The notes beneath the pieces were generated by a model. That model saw only the letters and a program-made list of their open reading frames with translations. It searched no databases and was not told the origin of the DNA. From contig NC_052103.1 in NCBI RefSeq assembly GCF_012273895.1, forward strand, positions 806,001-870,000: DNA of 64,000 nt, written 5' to 3'. The stretch is from Zerene cesonia. Taxonomy: Eukaryota > Arthropoda > Insecta > Lepidoptera > Pieridae. The position numbers and the translations under genes were made by a program. Of this stretch, positions 35,625 through 47,500 are shown in pieces (the first letter of the stretch is position 1; each line of letters begins with the position of its first letter).

Positions 35625-35865
35625 AAGATTATTAGTTAGTTTAGATTAAATAGATATAACTATATGATAAATCATATATAAGTATCATAGTGGTAGATAC
35701 CGAATTAAAATAACTATTTCTAACTACCAATGGATTTTATAACTATTTCTACAATGTTGCTTAGAAGGACCTGCTGCAGTTTGCCAAATAATTATCACAT
35801 CCTGCGATACCATGAATGATGATTGCTATTTCTATTTTCTCTACAAATAATATAAAGATGAAGAG

Positions 35866-36023
35866 TATGTTTGTGTAAACGCACTAATATCAGAAACAAC
35901 TGGACCGATATTAAAAATAATTTAAGCATACGTCATCGGTGGATATATACGTTATCCTATCCTGTCCCCTGTGGTTTAGGTTAAATATAAGTACGACGCA
36001 TAAAGCCGGGGCGGACCGCTAGT
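35866..36023 (+). mobile_element. J-family repeat (ends CCGGGGCGGACCGCTAGT)
   Basis: Shares ACTGGACCGAT in the middle and the AAGCCGGGGCGGACCGCTAG terminus with 54451-54640. Immediately followed by the ACCACAGATAA motif (36023-36042). Confidence 0.6.
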
Positions 36024-37130
36024 ACCACAGATAAAATAATACTCTTATAGTACATATATATACACCTATAATTCCTTATATTAAATTAATAAAATAAGTA
36101 TTAAATATTCTTGCATTCAAAGTACTTACGCCAATGATTTATTGTTTAAAAGCACTAACTCGTCAAATTGCATTATTTAAAAGAAAACGCAGGCTGGTTT
36201 GTCTTTAACAGCAACAATATTATGTCTAGGTATAGATATTATATCCACATAAAGAAAAAAACTTTCTTCCTACAAAACATGTCTGCCCATGCCGATGACC
36301 CTGAAAATAAACTATCCTTGAGTTTGCAAATAAAATACTATTTACTTGTACATGTCCCCATAAACGTAGCTATTAGGGTTCTTTTCTAGATAAATAAAAT
36401 AAATGCGATGTAGATAGTGGCACAGAGTCCGTTCTTTGTTTTTATAGTCTGTGTCATTTGTTACTTTTATCTATATATTTTACACTGTACGCTTTATGAT
36501 AATATATATTGTGGAATGTCTAGGCTTTTTGAAACAGAAAATCTCTGTCTACGATTGTAAAATATTTTTTTAAATTTTGAACTATTATTTTTGAACTGGG
36601 CTTTATTACGAACTGGGCTTTTGTGCGATTTTTGATAGAAATGTCACATACATTTCATTCTTCTGCATTCTATTCTAATTTAACTTAAAACTTAATTATA
36701 CTTACGATTTTCTAAGAAATATTTATGGTTGATATATTTAAGAATTTTATTAAAAATAACTCAATAAAAAGATAAATCCTAGGTAGCTACTCAAATAGTT
36801 ATTATAGTCATTAATTTTCCCACTTACATAAAATGGTACAATATCATAACTAAAACTCATATAATAATAATAAATAAACATAATCTATCCTACGGAACTT
36901 ATCGCGCCAAAATGCACAACTCCAACATGGCCGCCAGCAAGTGCACGACCGTGAGAGGTCACTTTGAAAGATGATCCTCAATGCCGATACATTGAACCTT
37001 GGCTATATGTTTTTACTGGACGTCACGTAAATACTCCTTGCTAAATAAAAAAAAAACAAGCCAAAAGAGAAAGATGTTGCATTAAAAATGTCTTCTTTAG
37101 TCTAACCTAAAAGAACAGTTGAACAGTTGT

Positions 37131-37227
37131 TTCATTGTGGGAGTCGAGCACGCTTCGGCACGAATTGGGCCAGCTCTCACCGGGGAAGTACCACACCCCC
37201 ACAGAAAACCGGCGTGAAATAGTGGCA
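37131..37227 (+). mobile_element. H-family repeat running into the gap
   Basis: CATTGTGGGAGTCGAGCACG, CACGAATTGGGCCAGCTCTC and ACCGGCGTGAAATAGTGGCA, then N. The repeat probably caused the assembly break. Confidence 0.8.
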
Positions 37228-38227
37228 NNNNNNNNNNNNNNNNNNNNNNNNNNNNNNNNNNNNNNNNNNNNNNNNNNNNNNNNNNNNNNNNNNNNNNNNN
37301 NNNNNNNNNNNNNNNNNNNNNNNNNNNNNNNNNNNNNNNNNNNNNNNNNNNNNNNNNNNNNNNNNNNNNNNNNNNNNNNNNNNNNNNNNNNNNNNNNNNN
37401 NNNNNNNNNNNNNNNNNNNNNNNNNNNNNNNNNNNNNNNNNNNNNNNNNNNNNNNNNNNNNNNNNNNNNNNNNNNNNNNNNNNNNNNNNNNNNNNNNNNN
37501 NNNNNNNNNNNNNNNNNNNNNNNNNNNNNNNNNNNNNNNNNNNNNNNNNNNNNNNNNNNNNNNNNNNNNNNNNNNNNNNNNNNNNNNNNNNNNNNNNNNN
37601 NNNNNNNNNNNNNNNNNNNNNNNNNNNNNNNNNNNNNNNNNNNNNNNNNNNNNNNNNNNNNNNNNNNNNNNNNNNNNNNNNNNNNNNNNNNNNNNNNNNN
37701 NNNNNNNNNNNNNNNNNNNNNNNNNNNNNNNNNNNNNNNNNNNNNNNNNNNNNNNNNNNNNNNNNNNNNNNNNNNNNNNNNNNNNNNNNNNNNNNNNNNN
37801 NNNNNNNNNNNNNNNNNNNNNNNNNNNNNNNNNNNNNNNNNNNNNNNNNNNNNNNNNNNNNNNNNNNNNNNNNNNNNNNNNNNNNNNNNNNNNNNNNNNN
37901 NNNNNNNNNNNNNNNNNNNNNNNNNNNNNNNNNNNNNNNNNNNNNNNNNNNNNNNNNNNNNNNNNNNNNNNNNNNNNNNNNNNNNNNNNNNNNNNNNNNN
38001 NNNNNNNNNNNNNNNNNNNNNNNNNNNNNNNNNNNNNNNNNNNNNNNNNNNNNNNNNNNNNNNNNNNNNNNNNNNNNNNNNNNNNNNNNNNNNNNNNNNN
38101 NNNNNNNNNNNNNNNNNNNNNNNNNNNNNNNNNNNNNNNNNNNNNNNNNNNNNNNNNNNNNNNNNNNNNNNNNNNNNNNNNNNNNNNNNNNNNNNNNNNN
38201 NNNNNNNNNNNNNNNNNNNNNNNNNNN
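37228..38227. other. Assembly gap, 1,000 N
   Basis: Exactly 1,000 undetermined bases in the gene-poor spacer. Long open frames drawn across it are artefacts. Confidence 0.99.
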
Positions 38228-38270
38228 AAAAAAAAAAAGTTGAACTCAAATTAACAGTTACATTCATCCC

Positions 38271-39196
38271 GAACAGTTTGTCGTTATCAAACCCTGGCTT
38301 ATCATAAACAGTAGAATAATAGCAGTCCCCCGAATACTTTAAACTTATTTTACCATATATATACATTTTTAGACGTAATGATACACTTTCAATAGACATG
38401 CGTTTTAATTTAAAAATGTGAGATGAAATAAAATTATTATAGAAATATATGATAAATAAAAATTCTAAATAACTATGAGAAGCTTTATATGCCCTGATTA
38501 TATAGGTACATTAATTAGTTATAATATAGGCATCTAAGACTAAATACATTTAATACAAAAATAAATTTAGTTCTAAGAACATGATATAATTTTATGTTAT
38601 TCATATACCTACGCGCCTAATTACAATAACACATACTTAATAATCATATAAAATTCAAGTATTCTAAAATAATGATATTTGTTTCCTTTTTCACATCCTA
38701 GTATTTGAACTTAAAATTAATATAAAATNNNNNNNNNNGAACAGTTTGTCGTTATCAAACCCTGGCTTATCATAAACAGTAGAATAATAGCAGTCCCCCG
38801 AATACTTTAAACTTATTTTACCATATATATACATTTTTAGACGTAATGATACACTTTCAATAGACATGCGTTTTAATTTAAAAATGTGAGATGAAATAAA
38901 ATTATTATAGAAATATATGATAAATAAAAATTCTAAATAACTATGAGAAGCTTTATATGCCCTGATTATATAGGTACATTAATTAGTTATAATATAGGCA
39001 TCTAAGACTAAATACATTTAATACAAAAATAAATTTAGTTCTAAGAACATGATATAATTTTATGTTATTCATATACCTACGCGCCTAATTACAATAACAC
39101 ATACTTAATAATCATATAAAATTCAAGTATTCTAAAATAATGATATTTGTTTCCTTTTTCACATCCTAGTATTTGAACTTAAAATTAATATAAAAT
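38271..39196. other. 458-bp exact direct duplication around a 10-N gap
   Basis: 38271-38728 and 38739-39196 appear identical by eye. Both begin GAACAGTTTGTCGTTATCAA and end AAAATTAATATAAAAT, separated only by ten N. This is what overlapping contig ends left unmerged look like, so probably one copy exists in the genome. Confidence 0.9.
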
Positions 39197-39296
39197 CCAA
39201 CCAGAAAAGTCCACCATTGCGAAACGACAGAATTTTTATAGAAATAAGAATAGCATGGTGTCGTAACGATTAATAACTAGCCCCTAATGGACCCTA

Positions 39297-39372
39297 CACT
39301 AATAAGCGGCTTGACGAAACACAGTGGGGTTTCAGGACGGTAGGAATCCGACATAGCCCACGGCCTCTTCCC
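39297..39372 (-). repeat. G-family repeat fragment
   Basis: GCTTGACGAAACACAGTGGG, then GGAATCCGACATAGCCCACG, matching 24030-24180. Confidence 0.6.
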
Positions 39373-40397
39373 AGTGACAACAATTACATTTACAGAGCCA
39401 CCAACTTATCTCGGAAATTGTCGTCACTGTCGCTTCATTGTAACCTTTAAAATAATATGTGTTTATATATTAACCTAGAGAATAATATTCCAGGCATCGC
39501 TTTATAATCTTTCAGCATATATAACAGTTAAATTTAGGAAGATGGCAGTTGAATACAAATTTGAAATACATAGTCAATAATTTAACATCGTCAGTTTTTC
39601 GTCATTACAAAAGTTGGTGTGGCTCTGTATCTTCTCTTGGGCGATTCTTACTAGCGAAAAGACTATATTTCATAACACAATATAACTTCATATAGTATTA
39701 ATATCAGTTAAAGTTTATTTCGTAAAATTTGTAGGAAATTTTCAATCTACTATGTCTGTACGCCTAATGCTGTAATCTTGAAATTATGATCCTATTTCGA
39801 AAATAGTGATACCATGCTATAGAATCTCTTAGCAAGCTAACGTTGGTATAAAAATTACTATACATAAATACTTGTTAAAGTTTATATGCATAAAAAAGTT
39901 TTGAGTTGGTCGTCCATGTCTCTTCCCGTCGCAATAAATGATGTACAACTCAGTAACTTGTTGCCCTTCGCTAGGCAGCTGGCGATTATCACAAGCAAAC
40001 TGCCATACGATGAGCCGCAACTAACTCGAGTTGGTTTTTCTCTTATCTTCGTTTGTCTTCTTTTTTTTCCATTCCGGGTAATTAATTAATAACACAGTTT
40101 ACCGATCAACTGGGAAAAACCAATTGTTATCTAGATGTTTTTTGTATTTTACATATAATATAATGTACGTACCTAACAGTTAATATTAAACTTGGGGAGT
40201 AATTTGCTTAAACCAACTCTCTCAAACTCCATAATATGAGGAATTATGATACAACCAAACATATATATACTTTTACACGACTCTTATAAAAACACTTAAC
40301 ATTTAATTACAATGCAAAATACCCAAGTTAGCTTTGAGTACGAGTATACCCAGCTAATATAGATAATTTACATGGACAAAAAAACTATTTCAATATA

Positions 40398-40590
40398 TAG
40401 GCCCATGTCCTTTTCCTTGCCCTTCTCAGTCCTTTCTTTTATCCCTTCCTAATTTAAAGTCGGCAATCCATTTGTAGAGGCGTAAGGCCTGCAATTGACC
40501 TTACGCCTCTCCAAATGTTCATTGCGGTGTTAGCGCTTACCATCAGACGACCCACCAGCTCCATTGATCCAACTATGACATAAAAAATAT
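40398..40590 (+). mobile_element. H-family repeat with intact hairpin
   Basis: CCCATGTCCTTTTCCTTGCC, then arms ATTTGTAGAGGCGTAAGG and CCTTACGCCTCTCCAAAT, then TTAGCGCTTACCATCAGACG and GCTCCATTG. Confidence 0.8.
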
Positions 40591-41934
40591 ACAAAAACCT
40601 TACCTTACCCCACAGAAGATCACGTAAAACGTCGTTTATTCAAAATCTGCCTAAACCAAAGAGAACAAATCACCAACAATGATCGGGGACAAATGTCAGA
40701 AGTGCTTGCACCTAGCTCATATAAACCATTCCATATCTACAAGGAAAGTCACGCGTTTATTGAAAACAACTAATTAAAGAGCCCACAGCTGCCATACGGA
40801 CAATGAGTACTGAAAATATTTGACCACTGCTCTTAGAGATGCGCTGGTGGTATCGATACTTTGTAAAATATAATAAATCTTTTTTGGCATTATATGTTAT
40901 GGCACTGTTATGTCCATAGAATCCTGAATTATTTAATCAATGTGTCTCAGGAGCCTACGTCTTCAAAATGTTATACTGTTAATATTATAAATGTGAAAGT
41001 AACTGTTTGTTTGTATGTCGATCTGTCTCTATTTTCTTCACGCAGACCATATATTACTATAAAACCCCAAAACACGCTTTAGTTTCCTAGATTTTTGAAA
41101 GCGATGTAAGGTACTTTAACAATGAGGTGTTTGAATATTACGCATATTCTCTCATGTTAAGGATTTTTTCTTACAAACCAGTAAAATTAACTATCGTTAA
41201 GTGTGCGTTGATGCGCATTCTGCGTCATGATATCACAGTCCACATTGTACATTTCATTGAATCATAATTCTTTGAAATCCACGTCATTTAAACGTCTCAA
41301 TACAACTAAAGGGAAAAAAAATTAAACTTATAGACGACGACTTACTTGACGCTCTAGAATTAATTAATTAAATGGTTTCTTAATATATTTTTAAGGTTGA
41401 AAAGAGTCTAAATATTGAACTTCGTATGTACTTGAAAAGTGATAATTGGTTCTTTATTCGAATCGCAAGGGTTCTGGAACATGCTTCCTGAGTCTATGTT
41501 TTCCGACGCGTACAATATAGGAGTCTTCAAGCGTCTAGAGTGAACAGTTATCTTAGCTTAACATCATGCGAAATCATGTGGCAAGCGCTTAAAGATTCAG
41601 TAAAAATAAGCATTCAATAATATCAATAATGTTATCTAAAAGCTTACCGAAACAAAAACAATCCTCTGTACCAATTAAACAACTACAAAGTCAAATATCG
41701 ATATGCAAATATGGACAAATGCAGGCATCGCACGGCCACAAACAAAAAACTATCGATAAGGGAATACATCACTACCGTTAGGGCTGTTATCGAGAGGAAA
41801 CGCAGCCGGAAAGCTCCCCGCGGTCCTTGATACCAAACCATGATAACGTGTTTAACATTTGAATAGTGACCCCATAGCTCAGTGGTGGGAACTGGGATTT
41901 AACGTGAGTAATGTTTCACTGAAAACATGATGTC

Positions 41935-42085
41935 TTTATATAATTACGTGTCATTTTGTGTGTCCGCGATGGACTCCAAAACTATTCAATCGATTTTAAT
42001 GAAATTTACACACCATGTGCAGTTTGATCCAACTTAAAAGACGATAAATTACTACCCGGGCAGAGGCGGGCGTGCAACTTGTTAA
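41935..42085 (+). repeat. Short repeat, GGACTCCAAAACTATTCAAT type
   Basis: GTCCGCGATGGACTCCAAAA, CGATTTTAATGAAATTTACA, and a GC-rich end CCCGGGCAGAGGCGGGCGTG. It has the same layout as other short families here. Confidence 0.45.
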
Positions 42086-42415
42086 TTACATAAATATAAA
42101 AAACTAGTTTCCCGCCCGCGCCATCAAAGAAAATTCATGACATAGCTCCGAACCCGTAGGGCGTACAGACTAACATTTTTCAATGAATAAAAGATCTTAA
42201 AAATTTAACCCATTTTGTTCAAAGTTTAAGAAGTGTTTACAAATCTATCAAACGTATTTTGGTAAGGTTAAGTATACACATGGAACCTGTAAAAAGATAA
42301 CTTCTTCATTTCCTGATAGCAAAAAAAGCAAAATGTTGGTTTGATATGTTGATATAAGATGCACTCAGTATAGGATACGGTTCGGATAATTTGTTCTTTC
42401 GTTGGTACAGTATAT

Positions 42416-42491
42416 TTCATATTATATTATGTATTTCATTCATATTATATTATGATATAATTTATATTATGATATAATTTATATTATATTA
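42416..42491. repeat. AT-rich tandem array
   Basis: Tandem, slightly degenerate units built from ATATTATGATATAATTT. Confidence 0.75.
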
Positions 42492-44146
42492 GTTAATAAT
42501 CTCAAGTTTTTTTATAAAATTTGTTGATTAACTAAAAACAAACGTAAAAATATCTATAAACGATGGAAGATACATTTAATTTGAATTCCTGTTGGGTGAA
42601 TACAGTTAAGCTTAGCAATGTATCCTGTTGACAATATTAGCAGGAAAACCGAAGACATGTGGTAAGGAAGGTTTCCTCAAATTATTTATACCTATATTAT
42701 TGTTAACCATATATAAGTTCTAAAAATAAATTTGGAAATATTGAGAAAATTTCCGTTCGCTTTGGATTCACTAATAAAACCTATATTTTAGAGGTCACCA
42801 ATCCCACGTAGCTTTTCGTATAGCCAGTATTATATTATCTGTGGTATAACTATAGGAGTCTTGCGGTCTGACAGTAGCAACATACAGATGATGATGATAA
42901 AATATTTGCTCTATAATAGCACTCTGTGGGGTGAAATTGTCACCTACTGCATCTTTTAAAATACTAAGATAAATTATATAAGATTAGGTTCATAACGTAT
43001 TTCGTAATACTTTATATTATAAAGGCAATAACAATATTTTAATGTTGAACGTTTCTAATTTAATTCGCAAATACGGATGAATCTATGAATGTGAAATTCG
43101 TTATATCATTTTAATGTTATTTCATTTTTCTCATTGATATTATAATGTTATAAATTTTTGCTTATAAAACACAGAGAAAAGTATTTATGTTTCTGTTTGA
43201 TATAATGCACTAACATCAATGCATATAATCTGGGTCTTACTCTTACCTTCTCAAGGTCGTCCACCGTTTCGTGTATTTTCATTTTCAAAACAAATCTGTA
43301 AATTTACATCACGTGTTACGAATAATATTCCAATTCATTAACATGTATTATCAAATTTAAATTGAATTTAGAACAGCGCTGTTATTTTTTTTATTATCGG
43401 CGATTAGATTGGCAAAGATAAAAGTTTGTTTACATAAGTCGGTCACCTGTCAATTCCAGCCGGGTCAAGGTCATCTGCGCAAGTGCAATAGGTCAATGTT
43501 GCCAAGTTCAAGTCCAACGCCTGAGCGAAATATTAGCAAACTCGCTGTACATAAACGTAATATGATTTATGTAACTACCGAATATAAATTAAGTACGTAC
43601 AATTATTTCGCTATGTGGAGCGATTTATTATTATGAAATATGATATAATAAAAATGTTATAATTTATAAGCAATATTATAAAGACGATTCTATATTGCAA
43701 ACTTGTGTATGAAGTCTTTGTTTTTTTTATATATTTATTTTGCGTAAGCAACAAATGTAATAAAAACAGATTATGACTATTTATTCATTGATATATTATA
43801 CCCAATTTATTAAAACTGTAATTTCAAGTGGGATTAATATAGATCAAAAGGCGGCCTTATCGCTCAGCATCGAACTCCTTCAGGCTGCCTTATGAAAAAA
43901 TTAAATAAATATATATGTCAGTTTGTTTATCAATTAATTCTTTAGCAGATTTTTTGAGGACAAAACTTTAGGTATATCCATGAATTGCAGAAACATGAGA
44001 TATTGTCGCGGTTGTGGTCGGTAAGGTCGCATCACAATATTACTCATCTCGTCTCTCGTCTCTCGTCTTTATTTTCATAGTCTTTCTTCGGCATGTCGCT
44101 TTGTCATCATACAGTAATGAAAATGCAGTAATTGTTTCTTTAATAT

Positions 44147-44152
44147 TTTATT
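44147..44152 (-). terminator. Probable polyadenylation signal of TBC1D22
   Basis: Minus-strand AATAAA, about 395 nt after the stop codon. A second lies near 44057. Confidence 0.45.
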
Positions 44153-44545
44153 AAGGCGTCAATAAAACACTTCATAAACATACAGTGCTAAAATAAAATC
44201 TAACTAAAATAACATACTCATAAAATACATAAATGATAGACAAAAAAAAATTAAAAATAAAAGGTCTTTACATATGAGCGAACGCCCTTGCAAAAATATT
44301 TTTAGGCCTTAAACAACCACCGAGAAAAAACTTAAAGCTTACCAATCAAGGTCAAATTACCCTGCTGTACGCAAATTTCGTTCGGTCCCTCACGCAGTCG
44401 TGTCGCCATGCCGTTGCAAAATTCAAATTTCGTTTACCAAATTTACACTTTCCCTAACATATAAAGCTTTAGCATAGACAAATGGCGTTGTATCGAAAGT
44501 GTAAACGTGGCGCAAAAGGTTGACCATAGGCGAACGTCACTCCCG

Positions 44546-47500
44546 TCATCTGTCAGACTTTCCCGCGTTGTGCAAATGGTTAGGGGCATCCGCGAACGCG
44601 AACTTCAACCTGTAAGCTTCAGCGACGAGCATGCTGATGTTGGAATCGGTCCAGTTCTGCGTGGGCACGTTCTGCAGCAGGATCATGAGACCTTGAAAAT
44701 CCCTTTCTTGCATGAGCCTTTCCCGCCAATGTAGTAGAAACGCCGCGCAAACGTATAGCTGGAACGTGGCAAAGCCGTCCGATTCGGCAAGGTACGTGTC
44801 CCATAGTCGTATGGTGCATGGTAGGGGTATCTCTCTGGTGAGGAGGTTGTTCATCCAGCGAAACGAGAACTGGAGGTAGTCAACGCCGTGGGTTTGGAGG
44901 TGCTCGTGCAGGGGCAAATCGATGCGACGGATTAATTCCTTTAATTGATTCACCTGTTGATTGAACAAAATTAAAATAAATCCAGGCAGATTGATAATAT
45001 CTTTGGGATAATAGAATTCAGTTCATTTATACTTTTGAATGAGTTTTTTAAAAAAGTGATAGTTCAAAGATATGGCACGTAACAAATCATATTAGATTAG
45101 CAGTTCGCCCGTTGGTACATATAAAGCCTATGTCACTCGGCGAAGTTGCAGCTTTCTAATGGTGAAAGAATTTTTAAAATTGGTCCAGTAGTTTTTGAGT
45201 TTATCCATTACAAACAAACAAACAAATATTCAAATGCTGAAGATATACAACATATTATTTTAATAACATAGTAGCTGGCTGGAGCATCCTAGCCCATTGT
45301 ACATACTACATACATAGCCTATCCAAGGGTTGAAGAATTTTAGAAATTGGTCGACAAGTAAATGAGTTTTGGCCACTCAAAGAAACAAACAAACCCCCTC
45401 ACTATATATTTTACATAACTATAAACTTATTAGTATATATGTATTGTTAAAAATGAAAAACTGGCAATCATGATTTATATAAATACCCATCTACATATTC
45501 AGTATTCTCAAACATTAAAGTCATTCCTTATCATTTTATCAATAAGAGTAAATACTTGATATATATTGTGTCATAAATGTTATCAAATCACAACAATGTT
45601 CATTATAATGTGTTATGATACTATAAGCTACTTGATTGCTTGATAATGAATAAGAATTATTTTTTGAATAAAGAATCTCGTATTCTATAAGTTATGTTGT
45701 TTTTTTTTTTTAATACCCCACCACAATTTGAACCCAGGACCCCTCGGTTCACACGCATTAACCACAAAATAATTGCATCATGGCAAATTATGTCACATGA
45801 ATCCCTTTTTCCCTTCCTCACATTTAAAGAACCCCTACCCCTACGTGTTATGACGTCACACATTTTCAATTTTATGTAGGTATTTTATACAGTCTAAAAG
45901 AAAATGATTTGGACCTACCTATTCTATTCAGAATAGAATTTAAGCTTTGTACACTTATTAAGCATTGGAAACGACACAAAAATCTCATGCTTTTATCTTA
46001 TCCTAATTAAGATTGCCAGTATTAAACAATTACCTTACATATACTCTGTATTACAGCAAATAATACAATTAAGTTGAATATAAAGCATGTTATTTAACAT
46101 GTAAGTCCATTTATTATTTATTTCTTCATTATATTTAATACTCGCCTTGTACTGTATACCGAGCTGCGCGAATATATAATTGTCCTGGATACTATCCAGA
46201 AACTTCGACAGGCACCAGAACGAATCGGCCTCAATAACATCCCTCTGCGCTTCCGTAAGGGAGTCCAGGGGGAAGTTGTCCAGCTCCTTATTTGGCGCCG
46301 CCTCTTGTAGAAATACCATGAAAAATGGTGTCACCAGGTCATTGATACCCTGGACGTAGCCAGACGCTGGGTGCCGGATAGCCCAGATGTATAGAATTCG
46401 CTCGAACATCACCTGGAATTATTTAATTAGCGTTGGGAAAGAGCATAATATTTCTTGATTTCATCCTGTAAGATGTTCGAGTGTTATGCGATTTCTTTTT
46501 TTATTTAACCTGACGTTTAATATGCTGTAAAATGTATGAAACGTTGGGTTCAATAATATAATGAATAAATCGTGCTTAAAATCCGTTGAAAAGTCTTTTG
46601 TTTCTTAAATGTATTATATGTTCAATAATCTCTTATTGTAAAACAGTGAATGATGCTGTTTTTAAAATACAGTCTAAATTGGTGATCAATTTTTTTCTAT
46701 TCTATTCTTTAATAATTTCCCATTTATAGAGCATTTGCATGTTATAAAACTAAAAATCCAGGAAAATACAAATTATTGAACAAACTGCTCTGTAAAAGCT
46801 TTTAAAGCAGTTGTAACTATTAGTGATAATTTGAGGATTTAATAGTACTTTGGAAATAAACCATATGTTTGAATCTATGCTAATATAATAAAGCTACAGA
46901 GTTTGTTTGTTTGAAAGCGCCAATCTCATGAACTACTGGTCCGTTTTGAAAATTGTTTCAGTTTAGATAGCCCATTTATTGAGGAAGGCTTAAGGCTATA
47001 TATGTACTCATATAACAGGTTATTCTAAACTGCAAGGGAAATGCGATACTTTCCGTAAGATAAACACAGCGTAAAGGAATACGAAACAAGGTCAATATTG
47101 CATTCACAAACTGGTTTACATTCATTCATTGACTTTAAGAGTGTCATTGAAATGTTAATTGCAAATAACGTGACTTATACTATAACATATTATCATAACA
47201 GTGTTTGTATCTCTTTGTTTATAGAGGATCCAATCATTTAAACTTATTCGTTAAAATTGTATTAATCAACCATTTCAAAAATGTGTTGTAAATGCCCTCC
47301 TTTTGACATACAGGTGATATTTTTATTATTATTACTAGATGACCCAGCAAACGCTATTCTGCCTTGCTCGTATCATTTAGGAGTATGAAAATAAATAAGA
47401 TATTAGCCAATTCTCAAACCTACTCAACAAGCACACAAAATTTCATAAGAATCCGTTCAGCCGTTTCGGAGGAGTATGGGAACAAACATTGTGTAACAAG

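Larger units (their letters stand above)
28850..37227. other. Long gene-poor spacer, left part
   Basis: No exon or conserved protein segment is visible on either strand. Content is unique AT-rich DNA plus the repeats listed separately. Short open frames (for example 32935-33237, 36168-36389) show no family resemblance. Non-coding RNAs or enhancers could be present but cannot be seen from sequence alone. Confidence 0.5.
38228..44140. other. Long gene-poor spacer, right part
   Basis: No gene seen on either strand. Apart from the duplication and listed repeats, the sequence is AT-rich and unremarkable. Short open frames (39886-40089, 43409-43636) show no conserved motif. Confidence 0.5.

Noticed and set aside
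37107..38399. Open frames of 390-430 codons on both strands
   Set aside because: They span the 1,000-N gap; the flanks are H-family repeat and AT-rich unique DNA.
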